From Mesorhizobium sp. (GTDB lineage: Bacteria > Pseudomonadota > Alphaproteobacteria > Rhizobiales > Rhizobiaceae): DNA of 40,436 bases. The position numbers and the translations under genes were made by a program. The stretch's first letter is position 1, and each line of letters starts with the position of its first letter. The stretch is from assembly GCF_024509055.1 (NCBI RefSeq), contig NZ_JANINM010000237.1, positions 1 through 40,436 of the forward strand, in the 5' to 3' direction. The notes under the pieces were generated by a model. The model was not told the origin of the DNA, searched no databases, and saw only the letters and a program-made list of their open reading frames with translations. Shown here piece after piece: positions 24,422-33,012 of the stretch.

Positions 24422-24436
24422 GGTTAACCGGAACTA
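24422..24436 (-). promoter_or_regulatory. Flagellin upstream motif, copy 2
   Basis: GGTTAACCGGAACTA on the + strand, 154-168 bp before the flagellin 2 ATG, matches the copy upstream of flagellin 1 at 13 of 15 positions, including the GGTTAACC palindrome. Another TTAA lies 15 bp further (24443-24446), but the spacing does not fit a full CtrA box. Confidence 0.45.
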
Positions 24437-24482
24437 TTTTGCTTAAAGCTCAAACGGGGCGGCCAGAACGGACGGTGACCCG

Positions 24483-25214
24483 TCAGGTGAAGGAGCGCAC
24501 CAGGCTGCCGACCAGCAGGTTCCAGCCGTCGATCAGCACGAAGAACAGGATCTTGAACGGCAGCGACACGACGGTCGGTGGCAGCATCATCATACCCATC
24601 GCCATGGTGATGGTGGCGACGATGAGATCGATGACGAGGAACGGCAGCACGATCAGGAAGCCGATCTCGAAGCCGCGCCTGATCTCCGAGATCATGAAGG
24701 CGGGGACCAGGACGCGCAGGTCCACCGTCTCGCGCGAGACGGTCTGTCCGCGCTCGCGCGCAAGATCGGCAAAGAGGTCGAAATCCTTGTCGCGCACATT
24801 GTGCAGCATGAAGGTGCGGAACGGATCGGTGATCTTCTCGAACGCCTGGGCCTGCGTGATCTGGTTGTCCATCAGCGGCTTGACGCCCGTGTTCCAGGCC
24901 TGGTCGAAGGTCGGCGCCATGACATAGAAAGTCATGAACAGCGACAGCGAGATGAGGATCAGGTTGGCGGGCGTCGACTGCAGGCCGATGCCGGCGCGCA
25001 GGATCGAGAAGGCGATGACGAAGCGGGTGAAGCTCGTCACCATGATCAGCAGGCCCGGCGCCACCGACAGTACGGTAAGCAGGCCGAACATCTGGATGAG
25101 GTAGCCGACCGTTGTGCCATCGGCCTTGCCGATGCCGCCGAGGTCGAGCTGCTGGGCCGCGGCGACGGAGGTGGTGACGACGATGAGCGCCGTGGCAATA
25201 AGGAACTTCTTCAT
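24483..25214 (-). CDS. fliP: Flagellar export gate protein FliP
   Basis: This 243-aa inner-membrane protein of the FliPQR export gate has a cleavable-type signal peptide (KKFLIATALIVVTTSVAAAQ) and then four membrane segments. The family signatures TSFTRFVIAFSILRAGIG and FMISEIRRGFEIGFLIVLPF, then IATITMAMGMMMLPP-like (VATITMAMGMMMLPPTVVSL), are clear. The start overlaps the fliL stop by 4 nt (25211-25214). It is the last gene of the flgB operon, followed by the flagellin genes. Its gate partner FliQ is encoded 15 kb away, and FliR is not in the window. Confidence 0.96.
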   Translation of the reverse strand: MKKFLIATALIVVTTSVAAAQQLDLGGIGKADGTTVGYLIQMFGLLTVLSVAPGLLIMVTSFTRFVIAFSILRAGIGLQSTPANLILISLSLFMTFYVMAPTFDQAWNTGVKPLMDNQITQAQAFEKITDPFRTFMLHNVRDKDFDLFADLARERGQTVSRETVDLRVLVPAFMISEIRRGFEIGFLIVLPFLVIDLIVATITMAMGMMMLPPTVVSLPFKILFFVLIDGWNLLVGSLVRSFT

Positions 25215-25702
25215 TCGAGCAGCATCGTCCGGATCAGAACCTGTTTGACATGGCCGCCGCTGCGCAGCGCTGCGCGTTCGTCGAGATCGGCCTTGAGATG
25301 CTGGTAGCCGCTGGCGCCCTCGATCTGATGCATCTTCAACGTGCGCACGAAAGCGAGCAGGTCCTGGTGGATCTGCTCGGTCATCTCCGGCGGCTGCGGC
25401 GCATCGTAGAGCACCGAGGCCTCGATCCTGATCCAGATCTCGCTCGGCGAGGCAAGATTGGTGGTTATCGGCGCCAGCTGGACCACAGTCGGTCCGGCAG
25501 CCGGTTTCCCTTCGGCGGGTTTTTCCGCGGTGCCTGCATTCTCGGGCGCGGCCGGCACCGGCGACGGGGTCTGCCCTTGCTTGAGATAGCCGCCAGAGAC
25601 CCAGCCCATGCCGACCGCCGCGCCAGTCATGAGCACAAGCATGGCGAGCTGGATCACCAGCGACGGTCCCTTCTTGGGCTGTGCCTGTTCGACATTGGCC
25701 AC
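25211..25702 (-). CDS. fliL: Flagellar basal-body protein FliL
   Basis: This 163-aa protein has one membrane helix (SLVIQLAMLVLMTGAAVGMG, about residues 14-33), a short Pro/Ala-rich linker and a periplasmic domain (IWIRIEASVLYD, then LKADLDERAALRSGGHVKQVLIRTMLLE). FliL surrounds the stator and supports torque. The start is placed at GTG 25702: it lies 16 bp after the flgH stop, has GGGGAG 7 nt upstream and gives the expected N-terminus (ANVEQAQPKKGP). The frame extends further upstream only over flgH. It overlaps fliP by 4 nt. Confidence 0.88.
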   Translation of the reverse strand: MANVEQAQPKKGPSLVIQLAMLVLMTGAAVGMGWVSGGYLKQGQTPSPVPAAPENAGTAEKPAEGKPAAGPTVVQLAPITTNLASPSEIWIRIEASVLYDAPQPPEMTEQIHQDLLAFVRTLKMHQIEGASGYQHLKADLDERAALRSGGHVKQVLIRTMLLE

Positions 25703-25718
25703 GGCAGCGCTCCCCGAC

Positions 25719-26423
25719 CTAGAAAGGAAGAACCTGATCGAGGACCTGCTGGCCGTAAGCAGGCTGCTGGACCTCGCTGATGCGGCCGCGGCCGCCATAG
25801 GAGATGCGCGCCTCGGCAATGCGCTCGTACGGGATGGTATTCTCGCCGCCGATGTCGGACGGACGCACCATGCCGGCAATGGTGAGAACCCGGATCTCGT
25901 AGTTGACGCGCACTTCCTGCGAACCCCTGATCATCAGGTTGCCATTGGGCAGCACGTCGGTAACGACGGCGGCGACATTGAGTTCGAGGTTTTCAGAACG
26001 CTTGATTTCGCCGTCGGCGTTTGTCTGGGTCGTGGAGTCGAGGCCGGCTGAGCCCTTGCCCGAAGTGCTTCTGTTGTCCCACCCGAGGGTGACGTCGTAG
26101 CCGAGCTTGCGCGCGGCGGTACGGCTCCGGTCGTTCTGGTTCTTGAAATTGGCCTTGTCGTTGAGCTTGATGTTGACGGTGAGGATATCGCCGACGCGCA
26201 GCGCCCGCGGGTCGGTGAACAGCCTGCTCTGGCGATCGTCCCACAGCGAGAACTTCTTCACCGGCCTCGCCGGCGGTTCTGGATAATTGTAGGGGCCGGG
26301 ACCGCTATTGCCGAGCCCCGATCCGACGGGCGACAGAGAAGGCTCCCTGCCGACTTCCTTGAGATCGCTGCCGCAGCCGGAGAGCACGGCGACCGCGATC
26401 AGGGTAACGAACTTCAACTTCAT
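25719..26423 (-). CDS. flgH: Flagellar L-ring lipoprotein FlgH
   Basis: This 234-aa outer-membrane lipoprotein forms the L-ring around the rod. The lipobox LSGC is at residues 14-17. The conserved SLWDDRQSRLFTDPRALRVG, VNIKLNDKANFKNQNDRSR and IRGSQEVRVNYEIRVLTIAG motifs follow in normal order, ending near residue 230. The start overlaps the motE stop by 4 nt (26420-26423). It works with FlgI (P-ring), encoded two genes upstream. Confidence 0.96.
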   Translation of the reverse strand: MKLKFVTLIAVAVLSGCGSDLKEVGREPSLSPVGSGLGNSGPGPYNYPEPPARPVKKFSLWDDRQSRLFTDPRALRVGDILTVNIKLNDKANFKNQNDRSRTAARKLGYDVTLGWDNRSTSGKGSAGLDSTTQTNADGEIKRSENLELNVAAVVTDVLPNGNLMIRGSQEVRVNYEIRVLTIAGMVRPSDIGGENTIPYERIAEARISYGGRGRISEVQQPAYGQQVLDQVLPF

Positions 26424-27025
26424 GACGGATCAACCCTTCGCGCCGCGCTGGCCATGATGCCGGTGAGCGTCGCCGCCGCCTTCTGGTCCATTTCGTTGAG
26501 AATGACGCCGGCTTTGCGCGAATCGAGCTTCATGAGGATGGCCGCCGCCAGCTCGGCATTGACCATCGCCAGGCGTTCGGCGGCGGCGTCGGGCTTCATG
26601 CCGGCATAGATCTTGACGACGCTGTCTTCGGCCCGCGCCAGGAACACTTCACGCCGCTTCAGCCATTCTTCGTATTCGGCCCGCTTCGCCTCCAGGGCTT
26701 TCATGCGCTCGTCTATCCCGGCCTGCAGCTGCTTCAGCTCCTGCGCCTGCAGGGCGTAGCGCCGGTCGCGGGCGGCATCGGCGATGTTGGAGCAGAAGCG
26801 CTGGATCTCGCTTTCGTCCGGTGCTTTCTCACCAGCCAGCGCGGCTGCCTGGACCGGCGTCTTCTCGCGCGTGAGCTGTGCCGGCTGAACCGGCGGCTGC
26901 CCGCCGGGCAGCACCTGCCGCACGTCGTCCGCGCGGGCGTCGGCGAGACCGAGCAGAGCAACGATAGCTCCAACGGCGCAAAGGCTAAGGCGACGGTGCG
27001 GCGTTGAGGAGAAGGGCTCGGTCAT
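26420..27025 (-). CDS. motE: MotC chaperone MotE (MgtE-N-like domain)
   Basis: This 201-aa exported protein has an N-terminal signal peptide (SLCAVGAIVALLGLADARAD). A coiled-coil middle (YALQAQELKQLQAGIDERMK, about residues 90-130) and a C-terminal MgtE-N-like helical domain (VKIYAGMKPDAAAERLAMVN, then LDSRKAGVILNEMDQKAAAT) follow. In Sinorhizobium, MotE sits between flgI and flgH, as here, and is a periplasmic chaperone specific for MotC. Annotation pipelines often call it a magnesium transporter because of the shared domain; no transporter part is present. Confidence 0.9.
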   Translation of the reverse strand: MTEPFSSTPHRRLSLCAVGAIVALLGLADARADDVRQVLPGGQPPVQPAQLTREKTPVQAAALAGEKAPDESEIQRFCSNIADAARDRRYALQAQELKQLQAGIDERMKALEAKRAEYEEWLKRREVFLARAEDSVVKIYAGMKPDAAAERLAMVNAELAAAILMKLDSRKAGVILNEMDQKAAATLTGIMASAARRVDPS

Positions 27026-27033
27026 CGGCGTGC

Positions 27034-28275
27034 CTATTGGAGAACCAGATCGGCCTGCAAGGCCCCGGCCGACTTGATGCCTTGCAGGATGGCGATGATG
27101 CCGTCGGGCTTCACGCCCAGGCGGTTGAGGCCGGAGACGAGCGTTTCGAGGTCGGGGCCGTCCAGCAGGGCGACACGCGCATCCGGCCGGGACGCCTCAA
27201 TCGCGGTGAAGGGTTCGACAGCGGTCTGGCCTTTTGAAAAGGGTTCCGGCTGGACCACCTTCGGCGCTTCGGTGATGCGTACGGTGAGCGTGCCGTGGCT
27301 TATCGCCACGCGCGAGATCCTGACATTGTTGCCGATGACGATGGTGCCGGTGCGTTCGTCGATGACGACGCGGGCCGGCGCATCCGATTCCACGACCAGA
27401 TTCTCGATTTCGGCATAGAAGCGCGCGGCGGAGACGTTCTTCGGCCGCCTGATCTGCACCGTGCGGGCATCGCGCTCGGCGGCGACACGACCGCCGAAGC
27501 GCTGCGAAGTATAGTCGTTGATCGCGTCGGCGATACGGATCGCTGTGGAGAAATCCGGGTTGCGCAGCTGCAGCGTCAGCACGCCCTGATCATCGAATTC
27601 GGCCGGCACCGCGCGTTCGACGATGGCGCCGTTCGGCACGCGGCCGGCGGTCGGCACACCTTGAGTCAACTGCTGGGCCTGCCCTTGAGCGGTGAAGCCG
27701 CCGACGATCACCGAGCCCTGTCCGACGGCGTAAATCTCGCCGTCGGCCGCCTTCAACGGTGTCATGATCAGCGTGCCGCCGGCGAGCGAGGTGGCGTCGC
27801 CCATTGAGGAAACGTCGATGTCAATGCGGGCGCCCGACTGGACGAAGGGCGGCATGTTCGCGGTGACGATGACGGCGGCGACGTTCTTGGCGCGTGCGCT
27901 GCCGCCTTCGGTAGCGATGCCGAGGTTTTCCAGCATGGCGCGGATCGACTGCTCGGTGAACGGCGAGTTGCGCAGGCTGTCGCCGGATCCCGCCAGGCCG
28001 ATCACAAGGCCATAGCCGACGAGTTGGTTGTCTCTCGCGCTCTGCAGCTGCGCGATGTCCTTGATGCGCGCGGCGACCTGTCCGGGCGGCAGCGTGCTCG
28101 GGCCGTTCGAGACGCGGAACATGCGCGTGGTCGTGGCCGGATCGTATTCCGGATCGTCGTAGGCGCCGCCATTCTTCAGGGCGAGCTCGCGCTTTGCCTT
28201 GGGCGTCAGCCCGTCGGCGAGCGCAGGCTGGAGGCTGATCGCGGCGCTCAGCAGAAGTGCGAAAGCGCGCATCAC
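27034..28275 (-). CDS. flgI: Flagellar P-ring protein FlgI
   Basis: This 413-aa exported protein forms the P-ring in the peptidoglycan layer. It has a signal peptide (RAFALLLSAAISLQPALADG) and typical FlgI motifs: VAARIKDIAQLQSARDNQLV, GYGLVIGLAGSGDSLRNSPF, and near the end LVSGLNRLGVKPDGIIAILQ. Two starts are adjacent: GTG at 28275 and ATG at 28272; both overlap the flgA stop. It needs FlgA as periplasmic chaperone, encoded just upstream, and lies 8 bp before motE. Confidence 0.96.
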   Translation of the reverse strand: MMRAFALLLSAAISLQPALADGLTPKAKRELALKNGGAYDDPEYDPATTTRMFRVSNGPSTLPPGQVAARIKDIAQLQSARDNQLVGYGLVIGLAGSGDSLRNSPFTEQSIRAMLENLGIATEGGSARAKNVAAVIVTANMPPFVQSGARIDIDVSSMGDATSLAGGTLIMTPLKAADGEIYAVGQGSVIVGGFTAQGQAQQLTQGVPTAGRVPNGAIVERAVPAEFDDQGVLTLQLRNPDFSTAIRIADAINDYTSQRFGGRVAAERDARTVQIRRPKNVSAARFYAEIENLVVESDAPARVVIDERTGTIVIGNNVRISRVAISHGTLTVRITEAPKVVQPEPFSKGQTAVEPFTAIEASRPDARVALLDGPDLETLVSGLNRLGVKPDGIIAILQGIKSAGALQADLVLQ

Positions 28276-28811
28276 GATGCGCCAACCCTGATGGTGCCGT
28301 CCGCCATCACCGTGCCGGAAATGATCTTGCCGCTGTCGATGTTGCGGATCTTGATGAGATCGCCCGCGGCGCCCGGCTGCAAGGTCACGCCGGTGGCGGA
28401 GATGGTGAGTGCGCCAGCGGTGAAATAGACCTGCACCGAAGCACCCTGTTCGACCAGCCAGGCATCGCGGATGGCGGCTGCCGGGATATAGCGGCCGGGC
28501 AGAAGCGTGCGCTTGGCGACCTTGCCCTGGAGCTCTTCGAGGCGCGTCGCCATGCCGTCCGGCTTGTGCTTGCCCGGAATGAGCGTCACCTGCTTCAACG
28601 CCGCTGCCTCGACCGTCTCGCCGGGATAGATCACCCGGTTGGGGATCAGAACCGCCTCGCCGGCCGCCTGGCTGGCGGCGGCGATCTGGTTGGCCGACTG
28701 GTTCTCCGCCTGGCTGGCCGATTCCTGCGCCAAGGCCGGCATGCCGCCGGCGACCAGCGCAAGGGCCAGCGCGACTCGGCGGAACGGGAAGCGGGAGATC
28801 GGCATCGCCAT
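28272..28811 (-). CDS. flgA: P-ring assembly chaperone FlgA
   Basis: This 179-aa periplasmic protein has a signal peptide (FRRVALALALVAGGMPALAQ), an SAF-type domain (LIPNRVIYPGETVEAAALKQ) and a C-terminal beta domain (VQVYFTAGALTISATGVTLQ, then IRNIDSGKIISGTVMADGTI). It assists folding and polymerisation of FlgI. It is coupled to flgI by overlapping stop and start codons and lies 6 bp after flgG. ATG at 28805 is an alternative start two codons later. Confidence 0.93.
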   Translation of the reverse strand: MAMPISRFPFRRVALALALVAGGMPALAQESASQAENQSANQIAAASQAAGEAVLIPNRVIYPGETVEAAALKQVTLIPGKHKPDGMATRLEELQGKVAKRTLLPGRYIPAAAIRDAWLVEQGASVQVYFTAGALTISATGVTLQPGAAGDLIKIRNIDSGKIISGTVMADGTIRVGAS

Positions 28812-28817
28812 CGTCCG

Positions 28818-29606
28818 TTACCTGATGTTTTTCGAAACCACCGAGGCCATGTCGTCGGCGGCCTGGATGACCTTGGAGTTCATTTCGTAGGCGCGCTGCG
28901 CCGATATCAGTTCGGTGATTTCCTTGACCGGGTCGACGTTGGAAGACTCCAGATAGCCCTGCTGGATCGTGGCGAAGCCCGGATCGCCGGGGACGCCGAC
29001 GTTGGCCGGGCCCGAGGCGGCCGTCTCCTGGAAGAGATTGTCGCCGAGCGGCGCGAGACCGGCCTCGTTGGCGAAATTGGCAATCTGGAGTTGGCCGAGC
29101 TGCTGCAGGTTGGTCTGACCGTCAATGCGGGCGAAGACCTGGCCGGTCTTGTTGACGATGACTTCGACCGCGTTGGTCGGCACGGTGATCGCCGGAATGA
29201 CATTGGCGCCGTCGGCGGTGACCAGCTGTCCGGTGGCATTGGTGTTGAAGGCGCCGGCGCGGGTGTAGAGGGTACCGCCGTCGGCACCCTCGATCTGGAA
29301 CCAACCCCTGCCGGTCAGCGCCATGTCGAAACTGTTGCCGGTGCTGGTCAGTTCGCCCTGTGTGTGGACGTTGCGGACCGCTGTCGTCTTGACGCCGAGG
29401 CCGATCGAAACGCCCTCCGGAACCAGCGAGCTGTTGGAGCGATTGGGCACGCCCTGCGTGCGGTCGACCTGATAGAGGAGGTCCGAGAACTCCGCACGGG
29501 CGCGCTTGTAGCCGGTGGTGTTGATGTTGGCGATGTTGTTGGCGATGACTTCCAGATTGGTCTGCTGGGCGTTCATGCCGGTCGCGGCGATGGCGAGTGC
29601 TTTCAT
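28818..29606 (-). CDS. flgG: Distal rod protein FlgG
   Basis: This 262-aa rod subunit has the common rod/hook N-terminus ([20 protein letters not shown], then [20 protein letters not shown]) and C-terminus ([20 protein letters not shown]). Length equals that of enteric FlgG (~260). It forms the distal rod that crosses the periplasm inside the P- and L-rings, whose genes follow in this operon. It lies 8 bp after fliE. Confidence 0.97.
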   Translation of the reverse strand: MKALAIAATGMNAQQTNLEVIANNIANINTTGYKRARAEFSDLLYQVDRTQGVPNRSNSSLVPEGVSIGLGVKTTAVRNVHTQGELTSTGNSFDMALTGRGWFQIEGADGGTLYTRAGAFNTNATGQLVTADGANVIPAITVPTNAVEVIVNKTGQVFARIDGQTNLQQLGQLQIANFANEAGLAPLGDNLFQETAASGPANVGVPGDPGFATIQQGYLESSNVDPVKEITELISAQRAYEMNSKVIQAADDMASVVSKNIR

Positions 29607-29614
29607 GACGCGGC

Positions 29615-29944
29615 CTAGATGCTCATGCGGCTGATTTCGAGATAGGCCGAGACTACCTTGTCGCGGATGGCGATGGTCGTCTGCAGGGCCTGCTGGGCGC
29701 TCAGCACGGCGTCCACGACCTGGCGGGTGTCGGCGCCGCCCTTCAGCGCCTGGATGGACATCTGCTCGGCGTTCTGCAGGGTGTTGACGGTCTTCGTCGC
29801 GGCCTGGCCGAGAGCATCGGCGAAAGTGCCGCCGATGCTTTGGCTGGCCCCTGTTCCGACGCCGCCCTGAAGCAGGCCGGGCGCCGCAGCGTCGGCGCCA
29901 TCGATTGCAGGTTTGAATTGTAGTGCGCCTATACCGCCGATCAT
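29615..29944 (-). CDS. fliE: Flagellar hook-basal body protein FliE
   Basis: This 109-aa junction protein links the MS-ring/export gate to the rod. Its helical C-terminal half is typical: [20 protein letters not shown], then [20 protein letters not shown] and [16 protein letters not shown]. The start overlaps the flgC stop by 4 nt (29941-29944), and flgG follows after 8 bp. It is the first rod-type substrate exported. Confidence 0.95.
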   Translation of the reverse strand: MIGGIGALQFKPAIDGADAAAPGLLQGGVGTGASQSIGGTFADALGQAATKTVNTLQNAEQMSIQALKGGADTRQVVDAVLSAQQALQTTIAIRDKVVSAYLEISRMSI

Positions 29945-30360
29945 TGCTGGTTCCTCATCAGGTCGATGGTCATGGAAATCAGATCTCGTGCCTGCTTGAT
30001 GACCTGCAGGTTGGCTTCATAGGAGCGATTGGCCTCGCTCATGTCGGCCATTTCGACCAGCACGTTGACGTTGGGCATCTTCACGTACCCTTTTTCGTCG
30101 GCTGCTTCGTTGCCGGGCTGGAATTCGATCGGAAAGACGGATGGATCGCGAGCGATCGAGCTCACCTCGACCAGCGAGCCGCCCGTCGCGCGGTCGAGCT
30201 CGGACTGGAAGGTTATCGTCTTGCGGCGGTACGGATCGGCGCCAGGCGTGCTGCCGGTCGACTGCGCGTTGGCGAGGTTCTCCGACACCACGCGCAGGCG
30301 CTCGGACTGGGCGCCAAGGCCGGAAGCGGCGACTTTAAGGGCTGCTGTCAATGCGTCCAT
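29941..30360 (-). CDS. flgC: Proximal rod protein FlgC
   Basis: This 139-aa rod subunit has the N-terminal [20 protein letters not shown] followed by [20 protein letters not shown], and a C-terminal [20 protein letters not shown]. Length matches enteric FlgC (~134). It starts 2 bp after the flgB stop and overlaps fliE by 4 nt. FlgB, FlgC and FlgF build the proximal rod on FliE. Confidence 0.96.
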   Translation of the reverse strand: MDALTAALKVAASGLGAQSERLRVVSENLANAQSTGSTPGADPYRRKTITFQSELDRATGGSLVEVSSIARDPSVFPIEFQPGNEAADEKGYVKMPNVNVLVEMADMSEANRSYEANLQVIKQARDLISMTIDLMRNQQ

Positions 30361-30362
30361 GG

Positions 30363-30743
30363 TCAGCTCTTCACCACCATCGTCATCATCGAGTGGAAAG
30401 CCTTGACGATCGCCGTGTTGAGCTGGAAGGAGCGGCTTACCTCACCGGCCTTCATCAACTCGTCTTCGAGCACGACCGTATTCTTCGACGGCATGATCGC
30501 GCCGGCGGCCTCCTCGGGCTTGACGTTGAAGCCGGCATTGGTGGTCTCGGCGCCGAGGTGGCCGGCCTGCGTGGCCTGCAGCGTGACAGCGGTGCGGTCG
30601 AGCACCTTTTCGAACGGCTCGACATCGTTTGCCGTGTAGCCCGGCGTGTTGGCATTGGCGATGTTGGACGCGATCGCGGACTGCCGCACGGCCAGCCACT
30701 GCGACTGCCGGGTAGCGAGATCAAAAAGGTTGACGGGTTCCAT
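30363..30743 (-). CDS. flgB: Proximal rod protein FlgB
   Basis: This 126-aa rod subunit has the conserved [20 protein letters not shown] and [20 protein letters not shown] in the N-terminal half, and [20 protein letters not shown] at the end. It heads the run flgB-flgC-fliE-flgG-flgA-flgI-motE-flgH-fliL-fliP, where genes are 16 bp or less apart or overlap. A Rem-type promoter with two near-identical half-sites lies at 30769-30806, and GGAG is 7-10 nt before the ATG. Confidence 0.96.
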   Translation of the reverse strand: MEPVNLFDLATRQSQWLAVRQSAIASNIANANTPGYTANDVEPFEKVLDRTAVTLQATQAGHLGAETTNAGFNVKPEEAAGAIMPSKNTVVLEDELMKAGEVSRSFQLNTAIVKAFHSMMTMVVKS

Positions 30744-30768
30744 GGGAATCTCCGGACGGGTACGCAGA

Positions 30769-30806
30769 AGACTAGGCGGCCAGTCTTGCGCGGACCTTGC
30801 GCGGGG
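30769..30806 (-). promoter_or_regulatory. Candidate Rem-type promoter of the flgB operon
   Basis: This is the clearest tandem site of the set. On the - strand CCGCGCAAG occurs twice exactly 11 bp apart (30804-30796 and 30793-30785), followed by ten bases and TAGTCT (30774-30769), 31 bp before the flgB ATG. The spacing is the same as at flgE, fliF, motA and DUF1217-flgF. It lies in the 87-bp gap after the 263-aa membrane-protein gene and would give the rod/ring genes a promoter of their own. Confidence 0.68.
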
Positions 30807-30830
30807 GCTCCCGGCCCTTGGCGAGCGCCG

Positions 30831-31622
30831 TTACCTGGAGAGCGCGATCACCTTGTCGGTGCTCGTGACGATCACCCACTTGCCGGCGCGCTGTTCGATC
30901 GAGGAGACGCGGCTGGAATCGGGCAGGACCGACCCACGCTGGACGATCCACAGTCCGGTATCGTCCTGGATCATGGCGCGGCCGTTGGCGACATGCACCA
31001 TCTTGAATTCCGAGGCGGCGGCCGGGAAGGGCTGCTGGTCAAGTCCGGGCGCCTCTTCCGTTTCGTCGGGCAGAGTGCCGGTGGCGAGCAGGTCGAGCTC
31101 GGGGATCGTGTTCGCCGTCGCGGTCGCGTCCGGGCTTGCCGTCGGCGAACCACCGGTGACACGACCGGCATTGGCACCGCTGCCGCCGAACTTGATCGCC
31201 TGCACGCCGAACTGTTCCTGATTGAAGAAGATGTACCAGGGAAACAGGGCGCATATCAGGCCAAGCGTGATGCCGAGCGCGGCGATGACGAAATCGCTGC
31301 GCCGGTCGGCCTTCTTGTCGCCCAGCCGCGGGAACTCGGCCCGCGGCGGCTGCGGCCATTCCGTCTTCGGGAACAGTCCGTCGATCAGCGAATCCCGGCT
31401 GACCTGCATTGGATCGGCGTTTTCGGTCCGGGCCGTCCTGGGCAGCGGCGGCTTGACTGCCTTGGCAAGCAACGCCGCTGTTTTGGCGGTGTTGACGCGG
31501 GTGGCCTTTGCCTTGGCGACTCTCGCTTCGTCGGCAATGGCTCTTTCGACAGCCTCGGCCTCGGCGATCATCTCGCGCAGCATGCGCTCGGTATACTGAA
31601 GCTCAGTCTCCTTGATCGCCAT
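30831..31622 (-). CDS. Single-pass membrane protein of unknown function in the flagellar operon
   Basis: This 263-aa protein has three visible parts. Residues 1-~55 are a charged, Ala-rich helix (LQYTERMLREMIAEAEAVER) likely to form a coiled coil. One membrane helix lies at ~110-133 (FVIAALGITLGLICALFPWY). A Ser/Thr/Gly-rich linker leads to a small C-terminal beta domain (~205-262; VANGRAMIQDDTGLWIVQRG, then KWVIVTSTDKVIAL). That domain resembles the short periplasmic beta modules of GspC/PilP-like secretion proteins. Its start overlaps fliI by 20 bp. fliJ often follows fliI in other bacteria, but this protein is not FliJ-like in length or topology. A role in export or at the basal body is inferred from position. 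Confidence 0.75.
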   Translation of the reverse strand: MAIKETELQYTERMLREMIAEAEAVERAIADEARVAKAKATRVNTAKTAALLAKAVKPPLPRTARTENADPMQVSRDSLIDGLFPKTEWPQPPRAEFPRLGDKKADRRSDFVIAALGITLGLICALFPWYIFFNQEQFGVQAIKFGGSGANAGRVTGGSPTASPDATATANTIPELDLLATGTLPDETEEAPGLDQQPFPAAASEFKMVHVANGRAMIQDDTGLWIVQRGSVLPDSSRVSSIEQRAGKWVIVTSTDKVIALSR

Positions 31623-33009
31623 TCTGCTTCCCCTTCAGGTGGCGGGCGAGGTCGGCAAAAGGATCGGCCGATGCACGGTCCCTCGGCGATTGCGTCAGCG
31701 CCTCGTAGATCAGCGGCACCTGGCGCACGGCAATGTCGAGCTCGGCATCCGCGCCGCCCTGATAGGCGCCGAGCAGGCGTATGTCGCGCGTGTCCTCGAA
31801 GCGGGCGATCATCGACTTCAGCCTGGTCACCAGCATCCGCTGCTCCGCGCTCCAGGCCTTGTCGGCGAGGCGAGAAATGGACGCCAGCGGATTGACTGGT
31901 GGATAGCGACCCTGCTCCGCAATCGCCCGGTCGAGCACGACGTGGCCGTCGAGGATGCCGCGCACCGAATCGGCCACCGGATCGTTGTGGTCGTCGCCGT
32001 CGACAAGCACTGAAATGATGGCGGTGATCGAGCCTTTGCCCTCGGCGCCGGGTCCGGCGCGTTCGAGCAGCTTGGGCAGGTCGGTGAAGACCGAGGCCGG
32101 ATAGCCGCGCGCCACCGGGGGTTCGCCGGTTCCCGTTGCCACCTCGCGCAGGGCGTGGGCGAAGCGGGTGATCGAATCCAGCACCAGCAGCACGCGATGG
32201 CCCTGGTCGCGGAAATGCTCGGCCACGCACATGGCCGTATCGGGCGCGCGGCGGCGCATCATGGCGCTCTCGTCGCTGGTGGCGACGACGGCGACGGTCT
32301 TGGCCATGCTTTCCGCGCCGATCGTGTCCTCGAGGAACTCGCGCACTTCGCGGCCGCGTTCGCCGATCAGCGCCACGACCACCGTGTCGAAAGCCTCGGC
32401 GCCGGCAAGCATCGCCAGCAATGTCGACTTGCCTACGCCTGAACCGGCGAAGATGCCGAGCCGCTGGCCGAAGCAGAGCGGGGTGAAGATGTCGATCACC
32501 CGCACGCCGGTCATGAAGCCGGTGCCGACCCGTTGCCTGGACATCGCGCCGGGTGTCGCTCCGGTCGCGGCGTCGGCAGCGTTCGGCCGGATCAATGGCG
32601 GGCCGCCGTCGATGACACGGGTCAAGGCGTCGATCGCCCGCCCGCGCCACGAAGCGTGCGGGTTGACCGCCAGCGGGCCGCGCCGAAACACGGCGTCGCC
32701 GATGCCGGCGTCGGCACTGCGCTCGAAAGGCGCAACGACCACCTCGTCGCGGCCGATCCTGACGATCTCGCCCCGGCGGGTGCCGGCCTTGCCGCGCTGT
32801 TCGACGATGTCGCCCAGCCTTGCGATGCCGGACAGACCGCGCACCTTGTAGTGGGTGGGTGAAATCTCGGCGACGCGACCGCCGCGGCTGAGCAGCGTTT
32901 CCGGATTGTCGAACCGCCGCCAGACGGGTTCGAGCGCCGCGAGCGGGTCTGTATGCCCGTTATCTGACGGCCTCTCGGACGCGCGTTGCAAGGACGAACC
33001 GGTCGCCAT
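31603..33009 (-). CDS. fliI: Flagellar export ATPase FliI
   Basis: This 468-aa cytoplasmic ATPase energises flagellar type III export. The Walker A motif is IFAGSGVGKSTLLAM (about residues 175-190), Walker B is HRVLLVLDSITRFAHALREV, and the family stretch SITAIISVLVDGDDHNDPVA is present. The F1-beta-like N-terminal domain includes VRGLSGIARLGDIVEQ. It lies 3 bp after flgF. Its usual regulator FliH is probably the 208-aa protein encoded at 19.8-20.4 kb. Confidence 0.96.
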   Translation of the reverse strand: MATGSSLQRASERPSDNGHTDPLAALEPVWRRFDNPETLLSRGGRVAEISPTHYKVRGLSGIARLGDIVEQRGKAGTRRGEIVRIGRDEVVVAPFERSADAGIGDAVFRRGPLAVNPHASWRGRAIDALTRVIDGGPPLIRPNAADAATGATPGAMSRQRVGTGFMTGVRVIDIFTPLCFGQRLGIFAGSGVGKSTLLAMLAGAEAFDTVVVALIGERGREVREFLEDTIGAESMAKTVAVVATSDESAMMRRRAPDTAMCVAEHFRDQGHRVLLVLDSITRFAHALREVATGTGEPPVARGYPASVFTDLPKLLERAGPGAEGKGSITAIISVLVDGDDHNDPVADSVRGILDGHVVLDRAIAEQGRYPPVNPLASISRLADKAWSAEQRMLVTRLKSMIARFEDTRDIRLLGAYQGGADAELDIAVRQVPLIYEALTQSPRDRASADPFADLARHLKGKQNGDQGD

Positions 33010-33012
33010 GCG

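Noticed and set aside
24760..24785. CTCGCGCAAG inside fliP, resembling the Rem-type core
   Set aside because: No TA-type -10 box follows at 10 nt, and it lies inside a gene in the wrong orientation for any start nearby.
26420..27025. Annotation as a magnesium transporter because of the MgtE-N-like domain
   Set aside because: The protein is 201 aa with a signal peptide and coiled coil and no transport membrane domain; location between flgI and flgH identifies MotE.
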